Assembly (NCBI RefSeq): GCF_000016065.1
Contig: NC_009092.1
Span: forward strand, 2,790,001 to 2,854,000
Origin: Shewanella loihica PV-4
GTDB taxonomy: Bacteria > Pseudomonadota > Gammaproteobacteria > Enterobacterales > Shewanellaceae
Direction: 5' to 3'
Length of the DNA: 64,000 nucleotides
A program made the position numbers and the translations under genes. Shown in pieces: positions 56,401-63,172 of this stretch (its first letter is position 1; each line of letters opens with the position of its first letter). Under the pieces are notes generated by a model that was given only the letters and a program-made list of their open reading frames with translations, made no database searches and was not told where the DNA came from.

Positions 56401-57746
56401 CCCGTCGTAAGCAACAGGAAGAAGAGTTACGCAAACTAACCAACAACGATCTACTCACCAGCCTGCCAAACCGCTCTAGCCTCATGGTCACCCTAGGTAA
56501 CTTGGTGAAGAAAGATACCCATCACACCCTGATGGTTTTGGACTTAGATAACTTTAAGAAGATCAATGACTCACTTGGGCATCAGGTGGGTGATGAGCTA
56601 TTAATCAAAGTAGCGAGACGCATCGAATCCACGGTGCCTTACCATACGAGTATCTATCGTCTGGGCGGCGATGAGTTCGCCATACTGGTCGATAACAATC
56701 CAGATATTGGCTCCAGTGCCGTCATCGCCAATCATGTAGTCGATGCCTTCTCAAGCCCATTCGAGCTCACCAAAGACAGAGTCGTTGTCGGGGTGAGTAT
56801 AGGCATAGTGCTCTACCCAGAAGACGATCAGAATGAACAGGCGCTTCTGCGTAAGGCAGACATTGCCATGTATCACGCAAAATCTGCCGGTGGCAATCGT
56901 TATCAATTCTATTCGGAATCACTCAATCGCAATGCCATTCGCCAGCTGGAAGTGGAGAACCTTATCCGCGAAGGTTTAAGGGACGATCTCTTCGAAGTCT
57001 ACTATCAACCTAAAATTGACCTCAGAACCAGTAAGATGGCCGGTATGGAGGCCCTGGTAAGATTAAATCATCCTGAACACGGTCTCATTCCGCCGGGCGA
57101 CTTTATCCCACTGGCCGAAGAGAATGGACTCATCGTCGAAATTGGCGAGGTCGTTCTACGTAAAGCCTGCTTCGCGGCACAAAATTGGCGTCGTCAAAAT
57201 TTGTTCAACGGTCGGGTCGCTGTCAATTTATCATCACAACAATTCGCTCTTCCGGACCTACAACAACGGATAGAGTCAATTTTACGTCTAACTCAACTGC
57301 CCGCAGCCAACCTTGAGCTTGAAATTACCGAAGGCACCGTCATAAAACAGCCAGAAAAAGCGATAAAGGTGATGATGCAACTCTCTAAGATGGGCGTCAG
57401 CCTTGCGTTAGACGACTTTGGCACCGGATATTCGTCACTGTCATATTTAAAGCGCTTCCCAATTGACACCCTAAAAATCGATAAGGCTTTTGTTGACGAC
57501 ATAGATAAATCTGACAGAGATCTAAAGATGGTCGACTCTATTATCACTATTGCCCATAACATGGGCCTATCTGTGGTCGGTGAAGGCGTCGAGGAAGCCT
57601 CTCAGCTTAGCATCTTGAAAGCATTGAAATGCGAAGAAATACAAGGATTTATTTACAGCAAGGCAGTAAATGAAACCAGCTTCACCGAGCTACTAAAACA
57701 GGAGAGTTTTACCTACACACCTGTCTCACAACACAAGAAAGCCTAG
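53466..57746 (+). CDS. Periplasmic-propeller sensor with PAS, GGDEF and EAL domains
   Basis: A ~1426-residue inner-membrane c-di-GMP enzyme. After a signal peptide (MPKILSRLLLSLLMALTVSS) comes a beta-propeller of Reg_prop repeats (HGYIWIGTLNGLNRFDG is the clearest), a Y_Y_Y domain (YAYQLEGLSDTWI), one transmembrane helix (~residues 710-730), two PAS regions, an intact GGDEF site (YRLGGDEFAIL) and an intact EAL site (MEALVRLNH, with LDDFGTGYSSLSYLK). Both cyclase and phosphodiesterase activity are possible. The frame opens upstream at 53427 (TTG). The sensor half is much more AT-rich than the cytoplasmic half. A repeat-protein gene follows 150 bases later. Confidence 0.9.
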   Translation: MPKILSRLLLSLLMALTVSSYVSASEIPSNAPILKVDHYNVPEGLSQSTVTSIVEDEHGYIWIGTLNGLNRFDGTQFKQYFAEGVDGSLPSSFIRSLYIDDSSRLLVGTDKGLVIYNDDLDNFESFENQLIKEQAIWSISEDKKSILIGTESNLIEINKSENKVQLLTNYDFGGIKKTISLNDKIYLRNYDGEIYEYTKGRVNLVTKNSIGLLLFKNSIFTLQKYNLVNILTKEKVLFPSEITSISENNSTPVILTDNLITTIDNNLKVEVIGTLKTDSATTYPPLVYSSNKGIYIATINNGITIIKHDRNLIKNYISNKNVWSIDSYNKEKLIVASDSPLIEVFDKNLTLINSYDSKIAGPKSAIIKNNKIYIASTEGLQSIDISSREHKVLSNNRFLIVRSDKDKNRIITGSFDGKVFFYSLDDEITTPVTIDSGNPIYDIKIKKDTTWVATQSGLFSLNSGVVSKVVAADLVSSIFIDENTVYFTTRNSLSKYDTLTNLVTEIFKSSKPIYAIEKSGDNIIASSNAEIFLITNDHDMYSFPSSYGSQDEYNSQAISSLDETIYIGGINGLSVLNTRKISNFLTERIPPKVIVDTLLVFNVPEKVNGGILKKQLPKTQRISLKYSDYPFTLKFSTPGNIDKTLEYAYQLEGLSDTWINSKGINSATYTNLSPGEYYFKVHTIDPLTKKLGITQSLSIEITPPWWLSIQAKVVYLLITLLITGVIVKAALRRREVQRQIAKSEERLKLSLWGSGDEMWDWDIETGQIYRSNIWGSLEFPRDGQRSGEEGEESNIHPMDQERVNTALNKHFYGETDHFEAAYRVKGKDDQWIWILDRAKIVERDEEDKALRMTGTIKNISNFKQAEEQLRLFERAIENISEGMFILDNKFKFVEVNEACCDLCEKSRNDFIGELFKFDLYPESYSEQIRHILQQQGSWSNEVESAKGDGSSFLMELTVDAIYDEQGVLSHYVGVFSDISRRKQQEEELRKLTNNDLLTSLPNRSSLMVTLGNLVKKDTHHTLMVLDLDNFKKINDSLGHQVGDELLIKVARRIESTVPYHTSIYRLGGDEFAILVDNNPDIGSSAVIANHVVDAFSSPFELTKDRVVVGVSIGIVLYPEDDQNEQALLRKADIAMYHAKSAGGNRYQFYSESLNRNAIRQLEVENLIREGLRDDLFEVYYQPKIDLRTSKMAGMEALVRLNHPEHGLIPPGDFIPLAEENGLIVEIGEVVLRKACFAAQNWRRQNLFNGRVAVNLSSQQFALPDLQQRIESILRLTQLPAANLELEITEGTVIKQPEKAIKVMMQLSKMGVSLALDDFGTGYSSLSYLKRFPIDTLKIDKAFVDDIDKSDRDLKMVDSIITIAHNMGLSVVGEGVEEASQLSILKALKCEEIQGFIYSKAVNETSFTELLKQESFTYTPVSQHKKA

Positions 57747-57814
57747 TCATAGAATGGGAAATCACACACTTAAAGAGGAATATGTTTAACTAAAATTAAG
57801 CTAAAAATAAAAAT

Positions 57815-57830
57815 TGGCATAACACCTGCA
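57815..57830 (+). promoter_or_regulatory. Possible sigma-54 promoter before the repeat-protein gene
   Basis: TGGCATAACACCTGCA matches nine of twelve defined bases of TGGCACG-N4-TTGCW and has GG and GC at exactly the required 10-base spacing. It would start RNA near 57841, about 55 bases before the ATG. Confidence 0.45.
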
Positions 57831-57847
57831 ATACATCTCTCAGACGT

Positions 57848-57860
57848 CAACAAATTGTTG
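57848..57860. promoter_or_regulatory. Small palindrome upstream of the repeat-protein gene
   Basis: CAACAA-A-TTGTTG is a perfect 6-base inverted repeat around one base, next to GGCACTATAAC, where a sigma-70 -10 (TATAAC) could also lie. Operator role is unproven. Confidence 0.3.
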
Positions 57861-57896
57861 GCACTATAACTTCAATAACCCTGAGAGATAAAGACA

Positions 57897-58532
57897 ATGA
57901 TTAACGGACTAGTTACTGCCATCGCTTTAGCAACAAGCTTAACAACTGCAAACATTAATACAGACGAAGTGTCGATTGTGTCAGATATTGCGGTGCAAAA
58001 GACCGAGCAATTAGCAGTAACTGGCTACCCACATGTTAAGTTTAAACCTGTAGAAGTCGCTGGCTATCCACACGTTAAGTTTAAGCCTTTAGAAGTCGCT
58101 GGCTACCCACACGTTAAGTTCAAGCCTGTAGAAGTCGCTGGCTACCCACACGTTAAGTTCAAGCCTGTAGAAGTCGCTGGCTACCCACACGTGAAGTTCA
58201 AGCCTCTAGAAGTCGCTGGCTACCCACACGTTAAGTTCAAGCCTCTAGAAGTCGCTGGCTACCCACACGTTAAGTTCAAGCCTCTAGAAGTTGCCGGCTA
58301 CCCACACGTTAAATTCAAGCCTGTAGAAGTTGCTGGCTACCCACACGTTAAGTTCAAGCCAGTGGAAGTCGCTGGCTACCCACACGTTAAGTTCAAGCCT
58401 GTCGAAGTTGCCGGCTACCCACACGTTAAATTCAAGCCTGTAGAAGTCGCTGGCTACCCACACGTTAAATTCAAGCCTGTAGAAGTCGCTGGCTACCCAC
58501 ACGTCAAATTCATCAACTCAGCCGTTGCTTAA
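57897..58532 (+). CDS. Tandem-repeat protein with 13 GYPHVKF motifs
   Basis: A 211-residue protein. Residues 1-~22 are hydrophobic (MINGLVTAIALATSLTTAN) and resemble a signal peptide, though without a basic n-region. Residues ~23-42 are a short acidic spacer. Residues 43-211 are exactly 13 units of 13 residues, GYPHVKFKPVEVA, with V/L alternation at position 10 and a final unit ending INSAVA. There is no cysteine. The 39-base DNA units are nearly identical with mostly synonymous differences. The ATG follows CTGAGAGATAAAGACA. Function unknown; a secreted fibre, a metal-binding or multi-core peptide precursor are alternatives. It is followed by a mini-gene and a terminator. Confidence 0.85.
   Translation: MINGLVTAIALATSLTTANINTDEVSIVSDIAVQKTEQLAVTGYPHVKFKPVEVAGYPHVKFKPLEVAGYPHVKFKPVEVAGYPHVKFKPVEVAGYPHVKFKPLEVAGYPHVKFKPLEVAGYPHVKFKPLEVAGYPHVKFKPVEVAGYPHVKFKPVEVAGYPHVKFKPVEVAGYPHVKFKPVEVAGYPHVKFKPVEVAGYPHVKFINSAVA
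58024..58530. repeat. Thirteen in-frame 39-base tandem repeats
   Basis: The unit is GGCTACCCACACGTTAAGTT plus CAAGCCTGTAGAAGTCGCT (39 bases), repeated 13 times without spacers. Because 39 is a multiple of three, copy-number change would keep the frame. Confidence 0.95.
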
Positions 58533-58550
58533 GTCTTAAGGAGAATGATT

Positions 58551-58670
58551 ATGTTAGATTCATTGAAAAAAGCTCTAGGACTTACTCACAAACCAGAGCG
58601 CAAAAAAGTACAGCTTCCAGAAGGCCTGAATCACTTAGAGGTGATCCCAGCAAAAGGTTGGTGGAACTAA
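58551..58670 (+). CDS. 39-residue basic mini-protein downstream of the repeat protein
   Basis: MLDSLKKALGLTHKPERKKV then QLPEGLNHLEVIPAKGWWN. A perfect AAGGAG lies seven bases before the ATG and only six bases after the repeat-protein stop, so the two are almost certainly cotranscribed. It has a short amphipathic N-terminal helix, a basic middle and a WWN end. No family recognised. A strong terminator follows. Confidence 0.75.
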   Translation: MLDSLKKALGLTHKPERKKVQLPEGLNHLEVIPAKGWWN

Positions 58671-58704
58671 TTGACTTCAAACGTCTTTCGAAAACCAGAC
58701 ACAT

Positions 58705-58736
58705 AAAAAAGGAGCTCTAACAGGCTCCTTTTTTTA
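58705..58736 (+). terminator. Terminator of the repeat-protein operon
   Basis: AAAAAAGGAGC-TCTAACA-GGCTCCTTTTTTT, a short GC stem flanked by A6 and T7. Confidence 0.9.
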
Positions 58737-58963
58737 TCTGACTTATCTATCTGATTTTTTTTATCGAATTCTTTATCTGAACTGGCTATTGTCCGAGATG
58801 TAGATAACTAGGTCAGCACCTAGACGACTCTATCCGAGCAGAGAAGATGGCATCTGCTAGCACTTCAAACTTGCTGATACGCCGCCCATATTCACCGCTG
58901 CTCAAAATCTTGATAGCGCGACGCCAAGATAGCGCTATCAGATAGCCTTATACCTAAATAGCT
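58737..58963. other. Intergenic interval with TTTATCTGA repeats
   Basis: Immediately after the terminator TTTATCTGA/TTATCTATCTGA-type repeats run to about 58785; the rest shows no gene or clear signal. Confidence 0.4.
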
Positions 58964-59170
58964 CTATACCTTAATAGACATGCTTTGCTTGCCCTGCGCC
59001 CGCTTCTGCGCGAATCGCTTGTGAGTGCTAAATAGCGGATAGGCGACCGGCCCTATGATGAGTCCTAGCATGGCCCAGCGTTTCACCCCTAGCCCGGCGC
59101 GAAATGCCATATTGCCCATCGCCACACTACTCACCATCAACACACCAAGAATGTAAATCACCACAGACAC
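58964..59170 (-). CDS. Small membrane protein, unknown
   Basis: A 68-residue frame with two hydrophobic segments (VIYILGVLMVSSVAMGNMAF and WAMLGLIIGPVAYPLF) and a basic tail (KRFAQKRAQGKQ). It starts at GTG; GAGG lies close upstream, and the GTG at codon 3 has better spacing. The pattern fits a real two-helix membrane protein, but no family is recognised. Confidence 0.5.
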   Translation of the reverse strand: MSVVIYILGVLMVSSVAMGNMAFRAGLGVKRWAMLGLIIGPVAYPLFSTHKRFAQKRAQGKQSMSIKV

Positions 59171-59281
59171 TACCTCACAACAACGGCGCCAATAAGGCTA
59201 AAAACAGCCAAAACGAGCCCAGCATGATAACCGAATTCACGCCTTTGATGAACAAAAAACAGGCACAAATAATCCTCAGGC

Positions 59282-59312
59282 AAAAAAAATGCGGCATTAT
59301 GTTGCCGCATTG
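59282..59312 (-). terminator. Terminator of the fadIJ operon
   Basis: AAAAAAAATGCGGC-ATTATGTT-GCCGCATT; on the minus strand it ends in T8 after the fadJ stop. Confidence 0.9.
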
Positions 59313-59328
59313 TTAAATGTGAATAGGG

Positions 59329-61449
59329 CTATTCGTAGAACTTACTGCCCGATTCGGCCATCTCGACTAGGCGATCACATGGCGCGAAACGATCCCCGAA
59401 TTGATCTTGATAACGTTTCAAGGTCTCAACTAAGTGCTTGGCACCCAAGGAGTCCATGTAACGGAAAGGTCCACCCAAGAATGGCGGGAAGCCGATACCA
59501 AATATAGCGCCGATATCACCGTCTCGTGGCGAGGCAATAATCCCCTCCTCCAGACAACGAACCGCTTCATTAAGCATCTGCACCACACATCGCTCGGCCA
59601 ACGCTATTGGCTCGCCGTCGGCGCCAGGTGTTAACCCAAGCACACCATAGACGCTCTCATCCACCAGCTTCTTCTTCGACTTAGCGCCATATTGATAGAA
59701 GCCCTTACCATTCTTACGGCCTTTACGGTCATCGGCCAAAAGCTTGTCAAAGGCGGCGGGTGCCTTAAAGCGCTCACCCAACTCCTTCTCCAGAATCGGC
59801 GAGATCTTGGCGCCCACATCTATGCCGACCTCATCGAGCAGCGTCATAGGACCAACGGGGAAACCAAACTTCACTAGCGCCTTATCTAGATGATCTACAC
59901 TCTGACCTTCCAGCAGCAGATTCGCCGCCTCGTTCATGTAGAGCGCCAGAATACGGTTAACATAGAAACCGGCACCATCTTTCACCACGATAGGCGTCTT
60001 ACCCTGCTTGCGAGCAAAGGCAACTGTAGTGGCGATAGTCTGTGGTGAGGTCTTGTCATGGGCGATCACCTCGACCAGTGGCATCTTCTCTACCGGTGAG
60101 AAGTAGTGCAGGCCAATCACATTCTCTGGACGCTCGGCGGCCTCGGCGATCTGCTTGATGGGTAAGGATGAGGTGTTAGAGGCAAAAATCGTATGCTCGC
60201 CACATTCACGCTCGACATCCTTCACCATCTGATGCTTGAGGTTTAAATCTTCAAACACAGCTTCCACCACCATGTCTGCATCCTTGATCCCTTTATACTC
60301 TGTGGTGGTGGTCATCAGCGCCATCAGATTGTCGCGCACCGCAGGCGTCATGTGACGACGTTTTACCCCTTTGGCCAGCAACTTATAGGCATAGGCCAGT
60401 GCATTGCTTAAACCTATCTCGCTGATATCTTTCACCCGCACAGGGATCTTCGCCTTGGTGGTGGTCACAGAGGCGATACCGCCACCCATCAGGCCACCGC
60501 CCAGTACCATCACCTTGTTGACGGCCTTTGGCGATACATCACCGGCACCAGACTCTTTCTTCATCTCAGTGGTTGCAAAGAAGATGCTGCGCAGGGCCTC
60601 TGACTCATTGGAGACCACGAGGTCGCCAAAGTGCTGCGCCTCAACCTCTAGGCCTTTCACTATGCCTTTGGTCACGCCCTGACGCACACAGTCGATGATC
60701 TTCTCCGGCGCAGGATAGTTACCCTGAGTCTTCTTATTGACCTGCTTAAGCGCCTGTTCGAAGATGATGTTGCGACCAACAGGCGTGCCCTCAAGCAGCT
60801 TCTCTACCGTCGACAGCTTTGGTTTCTTCGCCGGACGCGCTCCGGCCAGCGCCATCTCTATCGCCGTCTGCAAAAGAATCGATTCCGGCACCACATCGTC
60901 AACTAGCCCCATCTTCAACGCCTGCTTGGCGCGCAGCTGCTTACCGGTGAGCATCATATCCAGCGACTTGGCAATACCCACTAAACGTGGCAGACGCTGA
61001 GTCCCGCCGCCACCTGGCAGCAGGCCAAGTTGCACCTCGGGCAGCCCCAACATTGTCTTGTTGCTGTCGGTACAGACGCGCTGATGACAGGCCAGGGCCA
61101 GTTCTAATCCCCCACCGAGACAGGCGCCATTGATGGCGGCTACCACGGGAATCGAGAGCGACTCCAACGCAAAAAACACTTCGTGGCCCTGCTTAGACAG
61201 CTCCCTGGCATCTTCGGCGGTAGCGCAGGCATCCAGCATAGAGATATCGGCGCCCGCCACGAAGGAGTCCTTCTTACCCGAGATGATCACCACACCGCGA
61301 ATCCCGGCATCGGCCTTTATCTCGGCCAACATCTCACAGATCTCGGGGCCAAACTCGGCTCTAAGGGTATTCATTGTCTCGCCAGGCACATCCATGGTGA
61401 GCACGGCAATGCCGTTGTCGAGACGATTTAATGTAAAACTCTTATCCAT
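59329..61449 (-). CDS. fadJ: Fatty-acid oxidation complex alpha subunit (anaerobic type)
   Basis: A 706-residue bifunctional enzyme. The N-terminal crotonase part has [16 protein letters not shown] and [20 protein letters not shown] with both catalytic glutamates; the C-terminal part is 3-hydroxyacyl-CoA dehydrogenase ([28 protein letters not shown]). Length matches FadJ (714). Gene order fadI-fadJ with five bases between and the SixA/SmrB neighbourhood support FadJ over FadB. Confidence 0.96.
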   Translation of the reverse strand: MDKSFTLNRLDNGIAVLTMDVPGETMNTLRAEFGPEICEMLAEIKADAGIRGVVIISGKKDSFVAGADISMLDACATAEDARELSKQGHEVFFALESLSIPVVAAINGACLGGGLELALACHQRVCTDSNKTMLGLPEVQLGLLPGGGGTQRLPRLVGIAKSLDMMLTGKQLRAKQALKMGLVDDVVPESILLQTAIEMALAGARPAKKPKLSTVEKLLEGTPVGRNIIFEQALKQVNKKTQGNYPAPEKIIDCVRQGVTKGIVKGLEVEAQHFGDLVVSNESEALRSIFFATTEMKKESGAGDVSPKAVNKVMVLGGGLMGGGIASVTTTKAKIPVRVKDISEIGLSNALAYAYKLLAKGVKRRHMTPAVRDNLMALMTTTTEYKGIKDADMVVEAVFEDLNLKHQMVKDVERECGEHTIFASNTSSLPIKQIAEAAERPENVIGLHYFSPVEKMPLVEVIAHDKTSPQTIATTVAFARKQGKTPIVVKDGAGFYVNRILALYMNEAANLLLEGQSVDHLDKALVKFGFPVGPMTLLDEVGIDVGAKISPILEKELGERFKAPAAFDKLLADDRKGRKNGKGFYQYGAKSKKKLVDESVYGVLGLTPGADGEPIALAERCVVQMLNEAVRCLEEGIIASPRDGDIGAIFGIGFPPFLGGPFRYMDSLGAKHLVETLKRYQDQFGDRFAPCDRLVEMAESGSKFYE

Positions 61450-61453
61450 GAGA

Positions 61454-62764
61454 TCACTCCACTTCTACTATCATAGCTGCACCTAAACCACCCGCTGCAC
61501 AGGCCGTTGCCAGGCCGGTACCGCCGCCACGGCGTTTCAGCTCGCGACACACCTGAGTGATCAAACGCGTCCCGGTCGCCGCAAAGGGGTGACCATAGGC
61601 CAAGGAGCCGCCTAAGACGTTGAACTTAGTCATGTCGATCTCACCTATGGCGCGGTCGCGACCCAGTTTCTCCTTGGCAAACTTCTTCGAGGCAAACATC
61701 TGCATGTTGGCCAGGGTCTGCGCCGCAAAGGCTTCATGCATCTCGATAAGGGTAAGATCCTCAAGCTCCATGCCGGCACGCTTAAGCGCCAACGGCGTCG
61801 CATAGGAAGGGCCCATCAACATATCCTGCCACACGTCGATAGCGCTAAAGGCGTAACTCTTAATGTAACCAATCGGCTCATAACCCAGGGCCTTGGCACG
61901 GCTCTCGCTCATCAGGAGGACCGCCGAGGCGCCATCGGTCAGTGGCGTACTGTTGGCCGCCGTCACGGAGCCGTGTTTACGGTCGAAGGCTGGACGCAGC
62001 TTGGCGTAAGAGTCGAGCGAAGAGTTTTCGCGAATGTTGTTATCTCTGTCGATGAATGATTTGTATGGCGGCACGTGCGCCACCATCACCTCATCACGCA
62101 GGTGGCCCGAATCCCAGGTTTCTGTCGCCAGGGTATGTGAGCGATGCGCCAGGGCATCTTGATCGGCGCGGCTAATGTTATAGGTCTTGGCCATCTGCTC
62201 GGCGGTCTGTCCCATAGAAAGGCCAGTCGAGTATTCCGCAACCGCAGGGGGCACAGGGAGCAGATCTTTCAGTCCAAGACGGCGAATGATGGCCCATTTC
62301 TGACCAAAGCTGCGCGCCTTATTGAGATCCACCAGGGCGTGAGCCAGCTTCTTCGACACGCCGATTGGCAATACAGATGATGAATCGGCGCCGCCGGCAA
62401 TCCCTATCTCTATATTACCCGTCATGATGGACTCGGCCACATTGACTGTCGACTGGAAACTAGTAGCGCAGGCACGTGTCACGCTATAGGCATCGGTGGA
62501 CACATTCATGCCAGTACCCAGGACTATCTCGCGGGCGATGTTGGGCGCCGCTGGCATCTGTACTACCTGACCATAAACGAGCTGTTCAATCTCTTTCGGG
62601 TCGAGTTCCGAGCGAGACAGGAGTTCGTTCACCACCATCTTGCCCATATCCAATGCCGACACCCCATGAAACGCGGTAGCCTGCTTCGCAAAGGGGGTTC
62701 TAAGCCCCATCACTATCGCGATGCGATCGCCCTTTGCGTTCCTTACTTGCTGTAATTCACTCAT
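61454..62764 (-). CDS. fadI: 3-ketoacyl-CoA thiolase (anaerobic type)
   Basis: A 436-residue thiolase, the same length as E. coli FadI. The nucleophile cysteine is in [12 protein letters not shown], the catalytic histidine in [11 protein letters not shown] and the C-terminal cysteine in [13 protein letters not shown]. It forms the FadI2-FadJ2 complex. FadR- and PsrA-type operators lie upstream. Confidence 0.97.
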   Translation of the reverse strand: MSELQQVRNAKGDRIAIVMGLRTPFAKQATAFHGVSALDMGKMVVNELLSRSELDPKEIEQLVYGQVVQMPAAPNIAREIVLGTGMNVSTDAYSVTRACATSFQSTVNVAESIMTGNIEIGIAGGADSSSVLPIGVSKKLAHALVDLNKARSFGQKWAIIRRLGLKDLLPVPPAVAEYSTGLSMGQTAEQMAKTYNISRADQDALAHRSHTLATETWDSGHLRDEVMVAHVPPYKSFIDRDNNIRENSSLDSYAKLRPAFDRKHGSVTAANSTPLTDGASAVLLMSESRAKALGYEPIGYIKSYAFSAIDVWQDMLMGPSYATPLALKRAGMELEDLTLIEMHEAFAAQTLANMQMFASKKFAKEKLGRDRAIGEIDMTKFNVLGGSLAYGHPFAATGTRLITQVCRELKRRGGGTGLATACAAGGLGAAMIVEVE

Positions 62765-62859
62765 CTTTTGCCCTCGTGACGCGTCTGATAGAAACGCTTC
62801 TACTAACGCCGTTATTATTCTTCCCTACCCCGTTGCCGGGTATCTCGCTACACTCTCGC

Positions 62860-62876
62860 AACAGGTCAGACCATCA
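62860..62876. promoter_or_regulatory. FadR-type operator upstream of fadIJ
   Basis: AACAGGTCAGACCATCA keeps the core GGTC-N-GACC and the AAC flank of the FadR consensus AACTGGTC-N-GACCAGTT, about 95 bases before fadI. Confidence 0.55.
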
Positions 62877-62914
62877 AAGTGTGATCTGATTCTAACTTCT
62901 TATTTCAAGGTTTT

Positions 62915-62927
62915 AAACACCTGTTTG
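62915..62927. promoter_or_regulatory. PsrA-type operator upstream of fadIJ
   Basis: AAAC-ACCT-GTTTG fits the PsrA pattern GAAAC-N(4)-GTTTC/G in its core and lies in the fadI promoter interval. Confidence 0.45.
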
Positions 62928-63172
62928 GTTTTTAAACGACAAATATCGAAAAAGATGTTGATTAACAATGTTTAATAAAAGCAAAATTAGCCATTAAAGC
63001 CAGTTTAAATCCCGGTTTAAGCATGCTAACTTATTTTGCTGATTGAAATTTGGCGCCGCCAAGCCCACAAGGTCATCCAACTCACCTAAGGCTGAGGTAA
63101 GGCGTTTATCACTGAATTTTTTACCAGATACGCTGTCTACAGCTCACACAATAGATAATACCGAGTAGCATC

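Larger units (their letters stand above)
62765..63172. other. Divergent regulatory interval between fadI and the MoxR gene
   Basis: About 400 bases. It holds the FadR- and PsrA-type sites listed separately, AT-rich sequence near 62940-63000, and a weak ribosome-binding site (CCGAG) before the MoxR start. No gene. Confidence 0.5.

Noticed and set aside
58284..58502. Minus-strand open frame with its own repeats (WVASDFYRLEFN)
   Set aside because: It is the mirror of the plus-strand repeat gene, has no ribosome-binding site and no independent start context.
58024..58530. Regular 39-base repeats that could be taken for a CRISPR array
   Set aside because: The units are contiguous with no spacers, stay in one reading frame, and vary mainly at third codon positions. 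They are protein-coding repeats.
57897..58670. RiPP biosynthetic cluster
   Set aside because: The repeats suggest a multi-core precursor, but no radical SAM, YcaO, cyclase, protease or dedicated ABC exporter gene lies within several kilobases, so I do not claim a RiPP cluster.
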